A stretch of DNA of 39,886 nt. It comes from a virus. The notes beneath the pieces are model-generated. The model worked only from the letters and a program-made list of their open reading frames with translations, was not told where the DNA came from and did not search any database. Positions 30,912 to 38,044 of this stretch are shown in pieces. Within the stretch, counting starts at the first letter, position 1. The number at the start of each line of letters is the position of its first letter. A program made the position numbers and the translations under genes. The stretch covers positions 1 to 39,886 of the IMG/VR virus record IMGVR_UViG_3300015171_000012; one strand, given 5' to 3'.

Positions 30912-30966
30912 CCTTAATGTCCTACAGCACATCTTAAAATCATTTTATAATGTTCCAAAATACATG

Positions 30967-30995
30967 TTGACTTAATATTTCACTGGCACTATAAA
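30967..30995 (+). promoter_or_regulatory. Early rightward promoter
   Basis: TTGACT (30967-30972), 17-base spacer, TATAAA (30990-30995), a strong sigma70-type promoter. It is followed by a short leader and AGAGGTGATC (31004-31013), an extended ribosome site complementary to the end of 16S rRNA, 3 bases before the ATG at 31017. The promoter-leader module is duplicated at 28622-28651 on the minus strand. Confidence 0.8.
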
Positions 30996-31016
30996 CAGTT
31001 GCAAGAGGTGATCAAT

Positions 31017-31235
31017 ATGAATAATAAAATTCAAATGTATAAGGCATTACGTTCGGTTAAAGAAAAGATGGACAAAGGAACACTTGTCTTGATGGATAAG
31101 AATGGAAGACCAGATATTGGTGAAACCCTATTTCTAATAAATAGAGTTGTTAATGCGGTAGTGATCGCAAATCAAGATCCTGATCTGCAAGACATTAAGT
31201 TCAACTTGGACCAATCCAAGGGTGACATTGTATGA
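31017..31235 (+). CDS. Small hypothetical early protein
   Basis: 72 residues from the ATG at 31017, fixed by the AGAGGTGATC ribosome site (an in-frame TTG further upstream is unlikely). Helical, sequence MNNKIQMYKALRSVKEKMDKG, with ETLFLINRVVNAVVIANQDPD in the second half. First gene behind the strong early promoter; overlaps the exonuclease gene by 4 bases. Possible partner of the recombination proteins; not recognised. Confidence 0.65.
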   Translation: MNNKIQMYKALRSVKEKMDKGTLVLMDKNGRPDIGETLFLINRVVNAVVIANQDPDLQDIKFNLDQSKGDIV

Positions 31236-32020
31236 CACAGCAATTAGGTAAAGTTCCTTATTTAACGAATGAAGACTATCATGCTAATCCAGCTATTGGA
31301 TCTTCTAGCGTAATTAAACTTATAAAGAAAAGTCCCCTTCATTACAAAGCTTCGATGGATAGAAAAGAGCCACAGACTGAGGCCATGAAGTTCGGTCAGG
31401 CTTTTCATTCGGCGATACTTGAAGTAGAAAAATTTAAAGAAAACTATGTAGAACGACCAGAAGGAATGAGCTTCGTTTCCAAAGAAGGAAAATCTTGGCG
31501 AGACGCACAGACCAAAGAAATACTCACTTTCGACCAGTTCGCTGATTTAAGGGGAATGTTCGCCAGCGTCTATGGAAGCTCGCTTGTTGCTCCTCTTTTA
31601 TCCGGCGGAGATTCTGAACAGAGTTATTTCTGGAAGGATGAAGCAACCGATTTGATTTGTAAGTGTCGGCCAGATTATCTAAATGATATGTTTATGGTTG
31701 ATTTAAAATCTACAGAAGACGCAAGCGAATATGGTTGGACTTCCTCTAAGTTTAGGTGGAAATATGATATTCAGGCGCAATTCTACATGCGTGGATTAAA
31801 AGCGTGTACGGGAATTGATTATGACTTTAAATGGATAGTTGTTGAGAAAGCTTACCCTTACGCCGTGGCGGTTTATGAAATGACTAATGAAGAGAAAGTA
31901 AACGCCGATACGCAGATAGACCAAGCTCTTTCCACTATTAAAATGTGTCAAGATTTAAACACATGGCCAGGATACGACGATAGGGTAAGAACTACCGCCC
32001 CCGTTTACTTTGGAATATAA
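31232..32020 (+). CDS. RecE/exodeoxyribonuclease VIII-like nuclease (PD-(D/E)XK, DUF3799-like)
   Basis: 262 residues. It degrades one DNA strand to give 3' single-strand tails for annealing. Motifs in order: MKFGQAFHSAILE (G55, H59), CKCRPDYLND (D148), FMVDLKST (D157, K159), and KYDIQAQFYMRG (Q181 of the QxxxY motif), the full PD-(D/E)XK set of RecE/lambda-exonuclease-like enzymes. Length equals the C-terminal catalytic part of RecE. The probable annealing protein gene lies 57 bases downstream, a common pairing. Confidence 0.85.
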   Translation: MTQQLGKVPYLTNEDYHANPAIGSSSVIKLIKKSPLHYKASMDRKEPQTEAMKFGQAFHSAILEVEKFKENYVERPEGMSFVSKEGKSWRDAQTKEILTFDQFADLRGMFASVYGSSLVAPLLSGGDSEQSYFWKDEATDLICKCRPDYLNDMFMVDLKSTEDASEYGWTSSKFRWKYDIQAQFYMRGLKACTGIDYDFKWIVVEKAYPYAVAVYEMTNEEKVNADTQIDQALSTIKMCQDLNTWPGYDDRVRTTAPVYFGI

Positions 32021-32021
32021 A

Positions 32022-32081
32022 ATGGATAGAGAAAAGGAATTAAAGCGATTATTAAAACACATAAAATGGAGACACATATGA
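32022..32081 (+). CDS. Micro-ORF (19 residues) coupling exonuclease and annealing protein
   Basis: MDREKELKRLLKHIKWRHI: basic amphipathic helix. Starts 1 base after the exonuclease stop and ends with ATGA overlap on the next start. It carries the ribosome site (GGAG) of the next gene inside it, so its translation could control that start. May be a real micro-protein or only a coupling frame. Confidence 0.35.
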   Translation: MDREKELKRLLKHIKWRHI

Positions 32082-32557
32082 ACTCAGTAAAAACAAAAGC
32101 AGGTACGGAACTTCCATTATTGGACTTAAAAGGTAAAAACTATCTCGCAGTACAATGGAGACTGGTATGGTTTCGTGAAGAAAAACCAAACTGGACAATC
32201 GAAACAGAAACGGTAATTTTAGAACCAACTAGCGCCGTATTTAAAGCTACTGTAAAAGACGAAACAGGAAGGGTAATTTCTCAAGGTCACAAATCTGAGA
32301 CAAAAACTGGTTTCCCTGATTTCATCGAGAAGGCCGAGACTGGAGCGATTGGAAGGGCTTTGGCTAACTGTGGATATGGTACTGCATTCGCTGCTGATCT
32401 TGAGGAAGGCGATAGGATTGCAGACGCACCGATTGCTCCAAGGCAAGCACCAGTAAATAGCGCAAGAACCGTTGTTACAAACGTAACGCACAATCAAACC
32501 AATTCAACTGGGTATGGTCAAAATGCTCAAGCAAATGGCGTTAAAAAATTACTATAA
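32078..32557 (+). CDS. Probable single-strand annealing protein (Rad52/Sak-type, tentative)
   Basis: 159 residues from the ATG at 32078 (GGAG six bases ahead; an in-frame ATG at 32066 is less suited). Core segments: YLAVQWRLVWFREEKPNWTIETE, FKATVKDETGRVISQG and FIEKAETGAIGRALANCGYGT (about 83-103), the ETGAIGRAL motif of phage recombination annealing proteins. A disordered Asn/Thr/Gln tail ends in VKKLL, reminiscent of tails that bind partners. Next to a RecE-like nuclease, so annealing is the natural role. Confidence 0.6.
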   Translation: MNSVKTKAGTELPLLDLKGKNYLAVQWRLVWFREEKPNWTIETETVILEPTSAVFKATVKDETGRVISQGHKSETKTGFPDFIEKAETGAIGRALANCGYGTAFAADLEEGDRIADAPIAPRQAPVNSARTVVTNVTHNQTNSTGYGQNAQANGVKKLL

Positions 32558-32567
32558 AGGATAAAAT

Positions 32568-32780
32568 ATGAACAGCGACGATAAATTTTGGTCAATTCTA
32601 TGGTCTTGTATTTGTGTTACAATTTGCGTAACGTCTATTTTTATTAAAGGATGTAATGACTCCGATAATAAGCTATATGCCGATGCGGTATCTAAAGGAT
32701 GCTCTATTCGTCGTCATGACGGCGCGACGCAAGTATTATGTGGAAAAGATAGGTCAACAGACGTTCTTGGAGAAAAATGA
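32568..32780 (+). CDS. Small membrane protein
   Basis: 70 residues. One N-terminal membrane segment (FWSILWSCICVTICVTSIFI, about 7-26) and a polar, Cys-containing exterior part (KGCNDSD; GCSIRRHDGATQVLCG). The segment directly before Cys lacks a clean lipobox. Coupled to the next gene by a 4-base overlap. Envelope function unknown. Confidence 0.6.
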   Translation: MNSDDKFWSILWSCICVTICVTSIFIKGCNDSDNKLYADAVSKGCSIRRHDGATQVLCGKDRSTDVLGEK

Positions 32781-32995
32781 AATTTGAAGTAGGCGATACC
32801 GTTATCCATGTGATTCTAAACCATTCCAGTTACTCAGCTAAAGATGCGGAGAAAAAACCTCGCGCAACCGAACACACAGGAATTATACTATCTGTAAATA
32901 GAGACACGGAATATTGTAAGGTTCGCCTATTTAACGCGGAAAAGAAAACATCATTGATTAAACCGTGTAAGTTTAGCTCTCTCCGTAAAGCTTAA
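32777..32995 (+). CDS. Small SH3-like hypothetical protein
   Basis: 72 residues: MKFEVGDTVIHVILNHSSYSAKDAEKKPRATEHTGIILSVNRDTEYCKVRLFN..., a small beta-barrel pattern with a basic loop, similar in style to the barrels at 25632 and 26592. Start overlaps the previous stop (ATGA). An A+T-rich promoter region follows. Confidence 0.6.
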   Translation: MKFEVGDTVIHVILNHSSYSAKDAEKKPRATEHTGIILSVNRDTEYCKVRLFNAEKKTSLIKPCKFSSLRKA

Positions 32996-33000
32996 TAAAT

Positions 33001-33008
33001 GCTATAAT
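33001..33008 (+). promoter_or_regulatory. Extended -10 promoter directly before the 33015 gene
   Basis: TGC-TATAAT (TG at 32999-33000 with the next base, TATAAT 33003-33008 region) is a perfect extended -10 element; a -35 box is not obvious. The expected start point falls at the A of the ATG at 33015, so the mRNA may be leaderless. Confidence 0.5.
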
Positions 33009-33014
33009 TCTCCT

Positions 33015-33110
33015 ATGCGTGGAGATAACGAAGAGCTATGTGGCGCTAGTGCAAAAGAAGTAAAGAGGCGCCGTAAGCGTAAACGCATTATCCGAAAACG
33101 AAGGGCATAA
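33015..33110 (+). CDS. Very basic 31-residue peptide, possibly from leaderless mRNA
   Basis: MRGDNEELCGASAKEVKRRR followed by KRKRIIRKRRA: the C-terminal half is almost all Arg/Lys. Such a peptide would bind nucleic acid (RNA or DNA) or acidic proteins. No Shine-Dalgarno sequence; TATAAT lies 7 bases upstream of the ATG. Resembles small basic N-type antitermination or DNA-condensing peptides only in composition. Confidence 0.5.
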   Translation: MRGDNEELCGASAKEVKRRRKRKRIIRKRRA

Positions 33111-33151
33111 TTATTGCTTGCATTTAAATACTATTCATTCATGCTTGTGTG

Positions 33152-34147
33152 ATGGGATCGAGTGAAAATAGACACTTACTCATTCAAGAAATTATCCGCG
33201 TATCACGCGAACTAGGACGTACCCCCAATAGAATAGAATTCTCCTCCTTAACAGGACGATCAGAAAGCTTTATAAAATACACCTTTGGCAATTACTCAAT
33301 GGCTCTCGCTGCTGCGGGATTCGATCCACCAAAGAAACAAAAACCAGATAATCAAGAATTAAAGAAGAAAGCTTTTGAGCACTTAAAGAAAGAGATAGAA
33401 GAAAACAAGAAAATAGTAATACCGCCCAAAATATACAATCACATATTTATTTGGGGCGACGGACATGATCCGTATGGACACCCAGACAAGAACAAATTCT
33501 GGATAGCAATTAAAAAGCATTATGCGTCAATAGGAAAGCCGTTCGATCTAACTATAGACATAGGAGATGGCGAAGATTTTCACGGAATGAACTTTCACGA
33601 TCATGATCCAGACTTGTTCAGCGCAGGACATGAGCTAAGAGAAGTAATAAAGTCCAAAGAAGAGATTTACGACGAGTTTAAGGAAGTAATGGTGTGCGAG
33701 TCCAACCATGGAAGCATGGTTTATAGAAAACAATTGCATCATGGACTACCAAGAAGCGTATTCAAATCGTATCGAGAGATAATTGAGGCTCCGGCTGGAT
33801 GGACATGGCACCCTGAAATAGTAGTAACCATGAGCAATGGGAAAAAATGCTTATTCCATCATAGCTATAGTTCAAATGTTCTATTGGCATCTCAGAAGAG
33901 GGCAATGAATTTGGTTCAAGGCCATTCGCATTCTAAATTTTCCATTCAATATTGGTCAAACGCTAATGACGTTTATTTTGCAGCGCAAACCGGATGCTTG
34001 GTTGACGATAAAAGCATGGCACTGGCATATAATAAATTGCAGATAGAGCGCCCAATAATGGGCAGCATGAGAATAGAGAACGGAATACCGCATTTATTGC
34101 CAATGCTTCTAGATAAAGACGGAAGGTGGAGTGGATACGTTCCTTAG
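33152..34147 (+). CDS. Metallophosphoesterase with N-terminal DNA-binding repeat domain
   Basis: 331 residues (ATG at 33152; GTG at 33149 also possible). Residues 7-58 (LIQEIIRVSRELGRTP..EF....FIKYTFGNYSMALAAAGF) are an HTH repeat of the kind attached to homing nucleases. The remaining part has all calcineurin-like motifs: GDGH (about 103), DIGDGED (about 136-142), ESNHGS (about 183), HH (about 236) and GHSHS (about 257). This two-metal phosphoesterase could be a DNA nuclease (Mre11/SbcD-type) or a phosphatase. Located in the recombination region. Confidence 0.8.
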   Translation: MGSSENRHLLIQEIIRVSRELGRTPNRIEFSSLTGRSESFIKYTFGNYSMALAAAGFDPPKKQKPDNQELKKKAFEHLKKEIEENKKIVIPPKIYNHIFIWGDGHDPYGHPDKNKFWIAIKKHYASIGKPFDLTIDIGDGEDFHGMNFHDHDPDLFSAGHELREVIKSKEEIYDEFKEVMVCESNHGSMVYRKQLHHGLPRSVFKSYREIIEAPAGWTWHPEIVVTMSNGKKCLFHHSYSSNVLLASQKRAMNLVQGHSHSKFSIQYWSNANDVYFAAQTGCLVDDKSMALAYNKLQIERPIMGSMRIENGIPHLLPMLLDKDGRWSGYVP

Positions 34148-34370
34148 CTTAATGTTTTCGATTATGGCAGTAGCAAATTCAGAATGTAGAATTGCGTGCA
34201 TCTATGAAGGATACGGCGGCGGGTTCTATCATAAAGGGAAATGCGCTTGCGTGGATTTGATAGACATGGATTTAATTGAAGCAAGAAAAGTGCCAAGTAT
34301 AAATAAGAAATACTTTCCGCCTAACTTCCAAGAAGACGACAGACCGCGCATTAAATATGATTCAGATTAG
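34131..34370 (+). CDS. Small exported Cys-containing protein
   Basis: 79 residues, GTG start at 34131 preceded by GGAAGGTGGA within the upstream gene. N-terminal signal-like stretch (TFLSLMFSIMAVANS), then ECRIACIYEGYGGGFYHKGKCACVD with four closely spaced cysteines, suggesting disulphides outside the cytoplasm. The tail is charged. Possible envelope or superinfection factor. Confidence 0.55.
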   Translation: MDTFLSLMFSIMAVANSECRIACIYEGYGGGFYHKGKCACVDLIDMDLIEARKVPSINKKYFPPNFQEDDRPRIKYDSD

Positions 34371-34372
34371 TG

Positions 34373-34400
34373 TTGACAGAGTTTAATATATGCCTACACT
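34373..34400 (+). promoter_or_regulatory. Middle/early promoter
   Basis: Consensus TTGACA (34373-34378), 16-base spacer and TACACT (34395-34400). The next gene begins at 34426 behind AGGAGG. A perfect -35 and strong ribosome site imply high expression of the 34426-37147 genes. Confidence 0.72.
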
Positions 34401-34425
34401 TCTATTAAACAAATCAGGAGGACAA

Positions 34426-34716
34426 ATGACAGAACAAGCTAAAGCAAAAACCAATCAAGAAAAACTCGACGCACTTAAAGTAGAGCAAAGCAATAACTTG
34501 TTTGAGCTCGGAGTTAAGCATTACAATCTTGAGGACAAAGAAGCCCAAGTAAAAGAAGAAAAGGGCGCGATTGAAACGCTTCATATTAAGATTAAAAACA
34601 CCATAGTTGATTTAAATAAATTGGCAGAAATTCTTAAAAAAGAAAAAGCCGCCGAAGAAGCAAGTCTTTCCTTGGTTCCTTCCGCCACTCAAGAGGTTTC
34701 CAATGCTGTTCAGTAA
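34426..34716 (+). CDS. Small coiled-coil protein
   Basis: 96 residues from the ATG at 34426, set by AGGAGG four bases upstream and by the promoter at 34373 (an ATG at 34390 would lie before the transcription start). Nearly all helix, rich in Lys/Glu/Ala (KEAQVKEEKGAIETLHIKIKNTIVDLNKLAEILKK). Such proteins in phages may be scaffold-like or regulators; unknown. Confidence 0.65.
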   Translation: MTEQAKAKTNQEKLDALKVEQSNNLFELGVKHYNLEDKEAQVKEEKGAIETLHIKIKNTIVDLNKLAEILKKEKAAEEASLSLVPSATQEVSNAVQ

Positions 34717-35092
34717 GAAAGAAATCCAGAGTGAGCTTACCTTAAAGCGCCCGCTCCCCACTGGTATAACTGAGTTTCATGAGTGGGCAGAACGAATCAT
34801 CTCCGGCGTTCACATTAAGTCCGCTCCTGGAATGGAACAAGTCCTCATGGACAGTCAGAAATTCGCCCTAGCCGCTTCTTTTAAGAACCTTCCGCCCTCT
34901 CAGGCATTCGAGGAAGATGCTTATTTTATTAACATTCTTCGCAAAGCCGCAGCAAATCAAGTGGCAGAGCAAGTAATGCAGGACATTCGCGCGGCCAGAG
35001 ACGAGAGAATTAAACAACAACAAAACCAGGCTGTAGCTACGCCACCCGCGAGCGACGATGGCAAAGTTTTGGAAATCAAAAGAGTTCCTTGA
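34703..35092 (+). CDS. Hypothetical protein
   Basis: 129 residues (MLFSKKEIQSELTLKRPLPTGITEFHEWAERIISG). Helical, with ALAASFKNLPPSQAFEEDAYFINILRKAAANQVAEQ in the centre and a Gln/Pro-rich linker before the last DGKVLEIKRVP. Overlaps the preceding gene by 14 bases and the following one by 35. No known family. Confidence 0.6.
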   Translation: MLFSKKEIQSELTLKRPLPTGITEFHEWAERIISGVHIKSAPGMEQVLMDSQKFALAASFKNLPPSQAFEEDAYFINILRKAAANQVAEQVMQDIRAARDERIKQQQNQAVATPPASDDGKVLEIKRVP

Positions 35093-35489
35093 AGAGAAAG
35101 CGAAATGGGATCAAAAGTTAAAAGATTCTGGATTCGTAGACGCTGAGAAGGAACTGTCTGGTAAATCCGTTCTAATAGCATTCTCAAGCGACGAGGGATG
35201 TTGGAAGAATAAGGGATTGGCCAGGAGAGAAGAGCGTGAGGAATATTACACCGCCCTTTATCAGTGCTTCATAAAAGAAACTGATTTTGCAGATGAGTCC
35301 GATAGATTGATAATGGAGAGAACCGCAGAGGGTAAATCCAAAAGAGAAATATCTGATGAACTTAAAGAGAAGAAACAAAAGAAGCACAATAGGGACACCA
35401 TCACCTATATACGAAGACGGTACGAGAACAAATGGGGAATAAGGAAATGGCTTCCATACCAGATGGTCTCACGGCGAGTTACTCGGTAA
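35058..35489 (+). CDS. HTH-containing protein, candidate transcription factor
   Basis: 143 residues. The middle/late part SDRLIMERTAEGKSKREISDELKEKKQKKHNRDTITYIRRRYENKWGI (about 80-127) predicts a helix-turn-helix with a basic recognition helix, similar in plan to sigma region 4-like or phage activator domains. The remaining N-terminal half is helical and charged. As the only non-initiator HTH protein in the early/middle genes, it is a candidate regulator of the AAGCAGCA late units; this is inference. Confidence 0.5.
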   Translation: MAKFWKSKEFLEEKAKWDQKLKDSGFVDAEKELSGKSVLIAFSSDEGCWKNKGLARREEREEYYTALYQCFIKETDFADESDRLIMERTAEGKSKREISDELKEKKQKKHNRDTITYIRRRYENKWGIRKWLPYQMVSRRVTR

Positions 35490-35893
35490 TTGTTTATCCG
35501 GGGAAAGAACTTCCGGAACAATACCTAAATATGGTTCTTTCCAAATGGATGAGATCACTAAAATATGGCAATGATTACTTTAAGCTAATAGATTCAAAGT
35601 GTTATTATGAAGTTTACGAAAAATATATTAAAACACTTCTTAATAGGACTAACTCTATGGTTCGTTTGGCTGTTCTTAGTGATGACCGTGATGTCGTTCT
35701 TGGTTGGAGTCTGATGGAAAAAGAATCCCTACATTATGTTCATGTGACAAATGAATATAGAAATAATGGAATAGCTAGATTATTGGTGCCCGGTAAGATA
35801 CATAAAATAACACATCTCACAAAAGCAGGAATGAGCCTGTGGCATAGTAAAGCACCACACGCGATTTTTGACCCATTCAACATAGGAGAATAA
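35432..35893 (+). CDS. GNAT-like acetyltransferase
   Basis: 153 residues (ATG at 35432; a second at 35447 is also possible). GNAT features: MVRLAVLSDDRDVVLGWSLME (beta2-beta3), HYVHVTNEYRNNGIARLLV (beta4 and acetyl-CoA loop R-N-N-G-I-A, about 101-119). The C-terminal region is atypical. Transfers an acetyl group to an unknown target, perhaps to switch off a host factor. Second GNAT in the genome besides 14585. Confidence 0.65.
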   Translation: MGNKEMASIPDGLTASYSVIVYPGKELPEQYLNMVLSKWMRSLKYGNDYFKLIDSKCYYEVYEKYIKTLLNRTNSMVRLAVLSDDRDVVLGWSLMEKESLHYVHVTNEYRNNGIARLLVPGKIHKITHLTKAGMSLWHSKAPHAIFDPFNIGE

Positions 35894-35894
35894 T

Positions 35895-36278
35895 ATGCAA
35901 ATACTAAAAAGCGTTAAACTACATAGCACTGTATTCGTTGGTAAGACAAATCTACAAATGGACTTGGATACGGAAAAAAGACCGACCCTTAAGCTGGTTG
36001 ATGATCCAACTACTCAGAGCGTTTATGTGTACTTTAAGAATGCAAATGGTTTCGAGGAATATGCAGAGATTCCATATGCCAATGTTTCCATTAAATGTCC
36101 CGCACACCAGGGAAGCCTTAAAGAGCTATTTGGAACAATGTTCTCTGGTGTGAAGGAGAAACCCACTCCCGCATCAATCGCTATTGCTAATGCTCCAAAA
36201 GGCAAAGTAAAAGCTCAAGCATCTGGCCCAACTGATCACGTTTATGGTGGATTAGGTGCAGGAAAGACAAATGACTAA
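35895..36278 (+). CDS. Hypothetical protein
   Basis: 127 residues, starting one base after the upstream stop and ribosome site GGAG. Beta-rich N-terminal part (MQILKSVKLHSTVFVGKTNLQ, SVYVYFKNANGFEEYAEIPYANV) and an Ala/Pro/Lys-rich flexible tail ending DHVYGGLGAGKTND. Resembles small nucleic-acid or structural proteins only in general shape. Confidence 0.6.
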   Translation: MQILKSVKLHSTVFVGKTNLQMDLDTEKRPTLKLVDDPTTQSVYVYFKNANGFEEYAEIPYANVSIKCPAHQGSLKELFGTMFSGVKEKPTPASIAIANAPKGKVKAQASGPTDHVYGGLGAGKTND

Positions 36279-36852
36279 GTTTAGAATTGTAGAATTATTG
36301 GAGAGGAACCCGACTCATAAGGAGTATTTTGAGCGGATGCTTAAGGCCACTCTGGAAGGCCCGCGCCCACCTCCCGTAGTTCCCACTAAGACCCAAGCCC
36401 ACTCAACGGCAATGGCTCTCGCAGCTCAGTCTTTGAGAGATCCAAGTGAAGATGAAGCCTACTGGTCTAGGCCCATTAATCCTGATTATTTGGCAAATCC
36501 AAATGCTAAGAATCATGATGAGTTAACGGGTAAGAGAGAGCTTGGCATTGAAGAGATGATCTTGTATACTGATTACAGACATTCTCCAAAGAATTCAATG
36601 GGTACTGAAGACTTAACGATGCAGACGCCGGAGAATCGTAGACGTGCTGTGGAAGCATTTACTTACTCGAAACCCGCTGAATTGACTAAAGAAGAATTGA
36701 AGCGAGTGACTAAATTAGTTCCAATAGAATCAGAGAAACTAGACCCAGTAGAACCAAAGCCACAAGGATTCTGGGCTAGACTGTTCGGACCAAAGAAGCA
36801 CGACGACGGGGTGGGATTTGAGCACCCATACTTTAAATCGAAGTGGAAATAA
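36271..36852 (+). CDS. Hypothetical protein
   Basis: 193 residues from the ATG at 36271 (AGGAAAGAC before it; a GTG at 36256 is in frame). The N-terminus KFRIVELLERNPTHKEYFERML is helical; a Pro-rich stretch GPRPPPVVP and a central MILYTDYRHSPKNSMGTEDLTMQ region follow; the C-terminus WARLFGPKKHDD is basic/aromatic. No family recognised. Confidence 0.6.
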   Translation: MTKFRIVELLERNPTHKEYFERMLKATLEGPRPPPVVPTKTQAHSTAMALAAQSLRDPSEDEAYWSRPINPDYLANPNAKNHDELTGKRELGIEEMILYTDYRHSPKNSMGTEDLTMQTPENRRRAVEAFTYSKPAELTKEELKRVTKLVPIESEKLDPVEPKPQGFWARLFGPKKHDDGVGFEHPYFKSKWK

Positions 36853-36853
36853 C

Positions 36854-37147
36854 ATGCAAACACCAATAAGCTTTATATTGGACCTTATACTAGACTATGA
36901 ACTACCGCCAGACGCTCAGAAGGCTTGTAGGAAATACGTTCGGGAATTAGAGAAGTCCATCACACCAGTACCGACAGTAAGACCAATTAGACCAGTTGGA
37001 ATACAGCAAGCTCCAAGCACCCAAAGACTTATGGAACAACAGGAAACAAACCCAATTGTAGGACCTCCAGTGGTGACCGCAGCAAATAGAATAGTGGGCG
37101 GGGAAGTTAACACGGGGCACGGATCTAAGGGACCAAGGAAATGGTAA
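36854..37147 (+). CDS. Hypothetical protein with Pro/Thr/Gln-rich tail
   Basis: 97 residues from the ATG at 36854. Helical start MQTPISFILDLILDYELPPDAQKACRKYVRELEKS and a long low-complexity tail (PVPTVRPIRPVG...; GPPVVTAANRIVGGEVN). The last codons lead directly into the AAGCAGCA motif. Role unknown. Confidence 0.6.
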   Translation: MQTPISFILDLILDYELPPDAQKACRKYVRELEKSITPVPTVRPIRPVGIQQAPSTQRLMEQQETNPIVGPPVVTAANRIVGGEVNTGHGSKGPRKW

Positions 37148-37166
37148 GCAGCAGATGCCTATATTG
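37146..37166 (+). promoter_or_regulatory. Late-unit motif AAGCAGCA (copy 4)
   Basis: AAGCAGCA at 37146-37153, overlapping the TAA of the preceding gene, six bases, TATATTG from 37160. A small hairpin GTTA-aac-TAAC lies near 37180. It is in front of the terminase small-subunit gene, where the late region begins. Confidence 0.57.
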
Positions 37167-37200
37167 TAGTGCGTCGTGTTAAACTAACAGGTAAATAACT

Positions 37201-37479
37201 GTGACGTTCATAAAAGGACAACCAAAACCAGAGAAGGCAGGCAGAAAGCCTGGGACGCCCAACAAGCGACGATCTATTGAGGATCTATGCCTAGAGGCTG
37301 GAGTCGATCCCTTTCGTGTAATGGTCGATATGCTCCAAGATGAAGATAAGGTTTTAAGGTTTCAATCCGCTAAAGAGCTTGCTCAATACTTGGAAGCCAA
37401 GAAGAAACAACTTGAAATAGCTTTAGACCCAGACAAGAACAAAATAGAGATAATCATTAAGAGGTACGGTGAAGCCTAA
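37201..37479 (+). CDS. Terminase small subunit-like protein (putative)
   Basis: 92 residues, GTG start. N-terminus KGQPKPEKAGRKPGTPNKR is basic and disordered like that of many phage DNA-packaging proteins; then SIEDLCLEAGVDPFRVMVDML and SAKELAQYLEAKKKQLEIALD, a helical domain. This type of short protein regularly precedes the large terminase and is often annotated as its DNA-recognition partner. It overlaps the capsid-like gene by 11 bases. Confidence 0.55.
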   Translation: MTFIKGQPKPEKAGRKPGTPNKRRSIEDLCLEAGVDPFRVMVDMLQDEDKVLRFQSAKELAQYLEAKKKQLEIALDPDKNKIEIIIKRYGEA

Positions 37480-38044
37480 AAGATTCATAGATTCATTGCC
37501 CATTAGTAAGCTTGAGGGCGAGCCTGGATGCGATAAGGAGATAAAGAATATTGTCTTCCATCTGCAATATGGAACGCCACAAGGACGTTGTTGCTCATTT
37601 ACATCGGTACAGGATTATCATACCGCTGCAATTGTTCCACGCTTCACCGTCCCCATTGATTCTAATCTTGGCCCAGATGATTGGCTGACTAGAAGCCACG
37701 ACGAGCTTGGCGAGTTTTATTGCGTGGATAGATCTATTGACCCGGTTCGATGCGCTGGAATTCTCTACAAGATCCCAGATGTTACTCTCGAAGAGATGGT
37801 GGTAAATGCAATGGCTTATGCCAACAGAGAGGGCGCCAATCCAATAGAATGCTATCTTCCCTCATTATTGCTGCCAAAAGATGAGATTATTTTCACATGC
37901 TATGGCAGAGTTGAATGCTATTCATGTGACGATCTGACCAGTGATTTATTCCTTCTTCAGCGAGATACATGGATTAGATATAAGAATACGGTGATTTGTA
38001 CCGCTCCAGGATACAATCTACGCGGAATAATAAGTGAAGCTTGA
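37469..38044 (+). CDS. Miniature paralogue of the major capsid protein
   Basis: 191 residues, GTG start, overlapping both neighbours. It aligns with the phage's own coat protein in three blocks in the same order: YGTPQGR (34-40) with YGNPQGR (62-68); FYCVDRSIDPVR...NAMAYANREGA (83-123) with FWGVNRSADPTR...NALAFGNREGA (265-305), about 18 of 43 identical without gaps; VICTAPGYN (175-183) with LICSAPGYN (415-423). About 155 coat residues between blocks 1 and 2 and 55 between blocks 2 and 3 are missing. It is intron-free and lies beside the terminase genes. Role unknown. Confidence 0.82.
   Translation: MKPKRFIDSLPISKLEGEPGCDKEIKNIVFHLQYGTPQGRCCSFTSVQDYHTAAIVPRFTVPIDSNLGPDDWLTRSHDELGEFYCVDRSIDPVRCAGILYKIPDVTLEEMVVNAMAYANREGANPIECYLPSLLLPKDEIIFTCYGRVECYSCDDLTSDLFLLQRDTWIRYKNTVICTAPGYNLRGIISEA

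Noticed and set aside
30860-30915. Cobalamin-type riboswitch, suggested by GGTGCAAGTCC
   Set aside because: The remaining conserved boxes are missing and no vitamin-related gene is nearby; the bases fit a tRNA T-arm and acceptor better.
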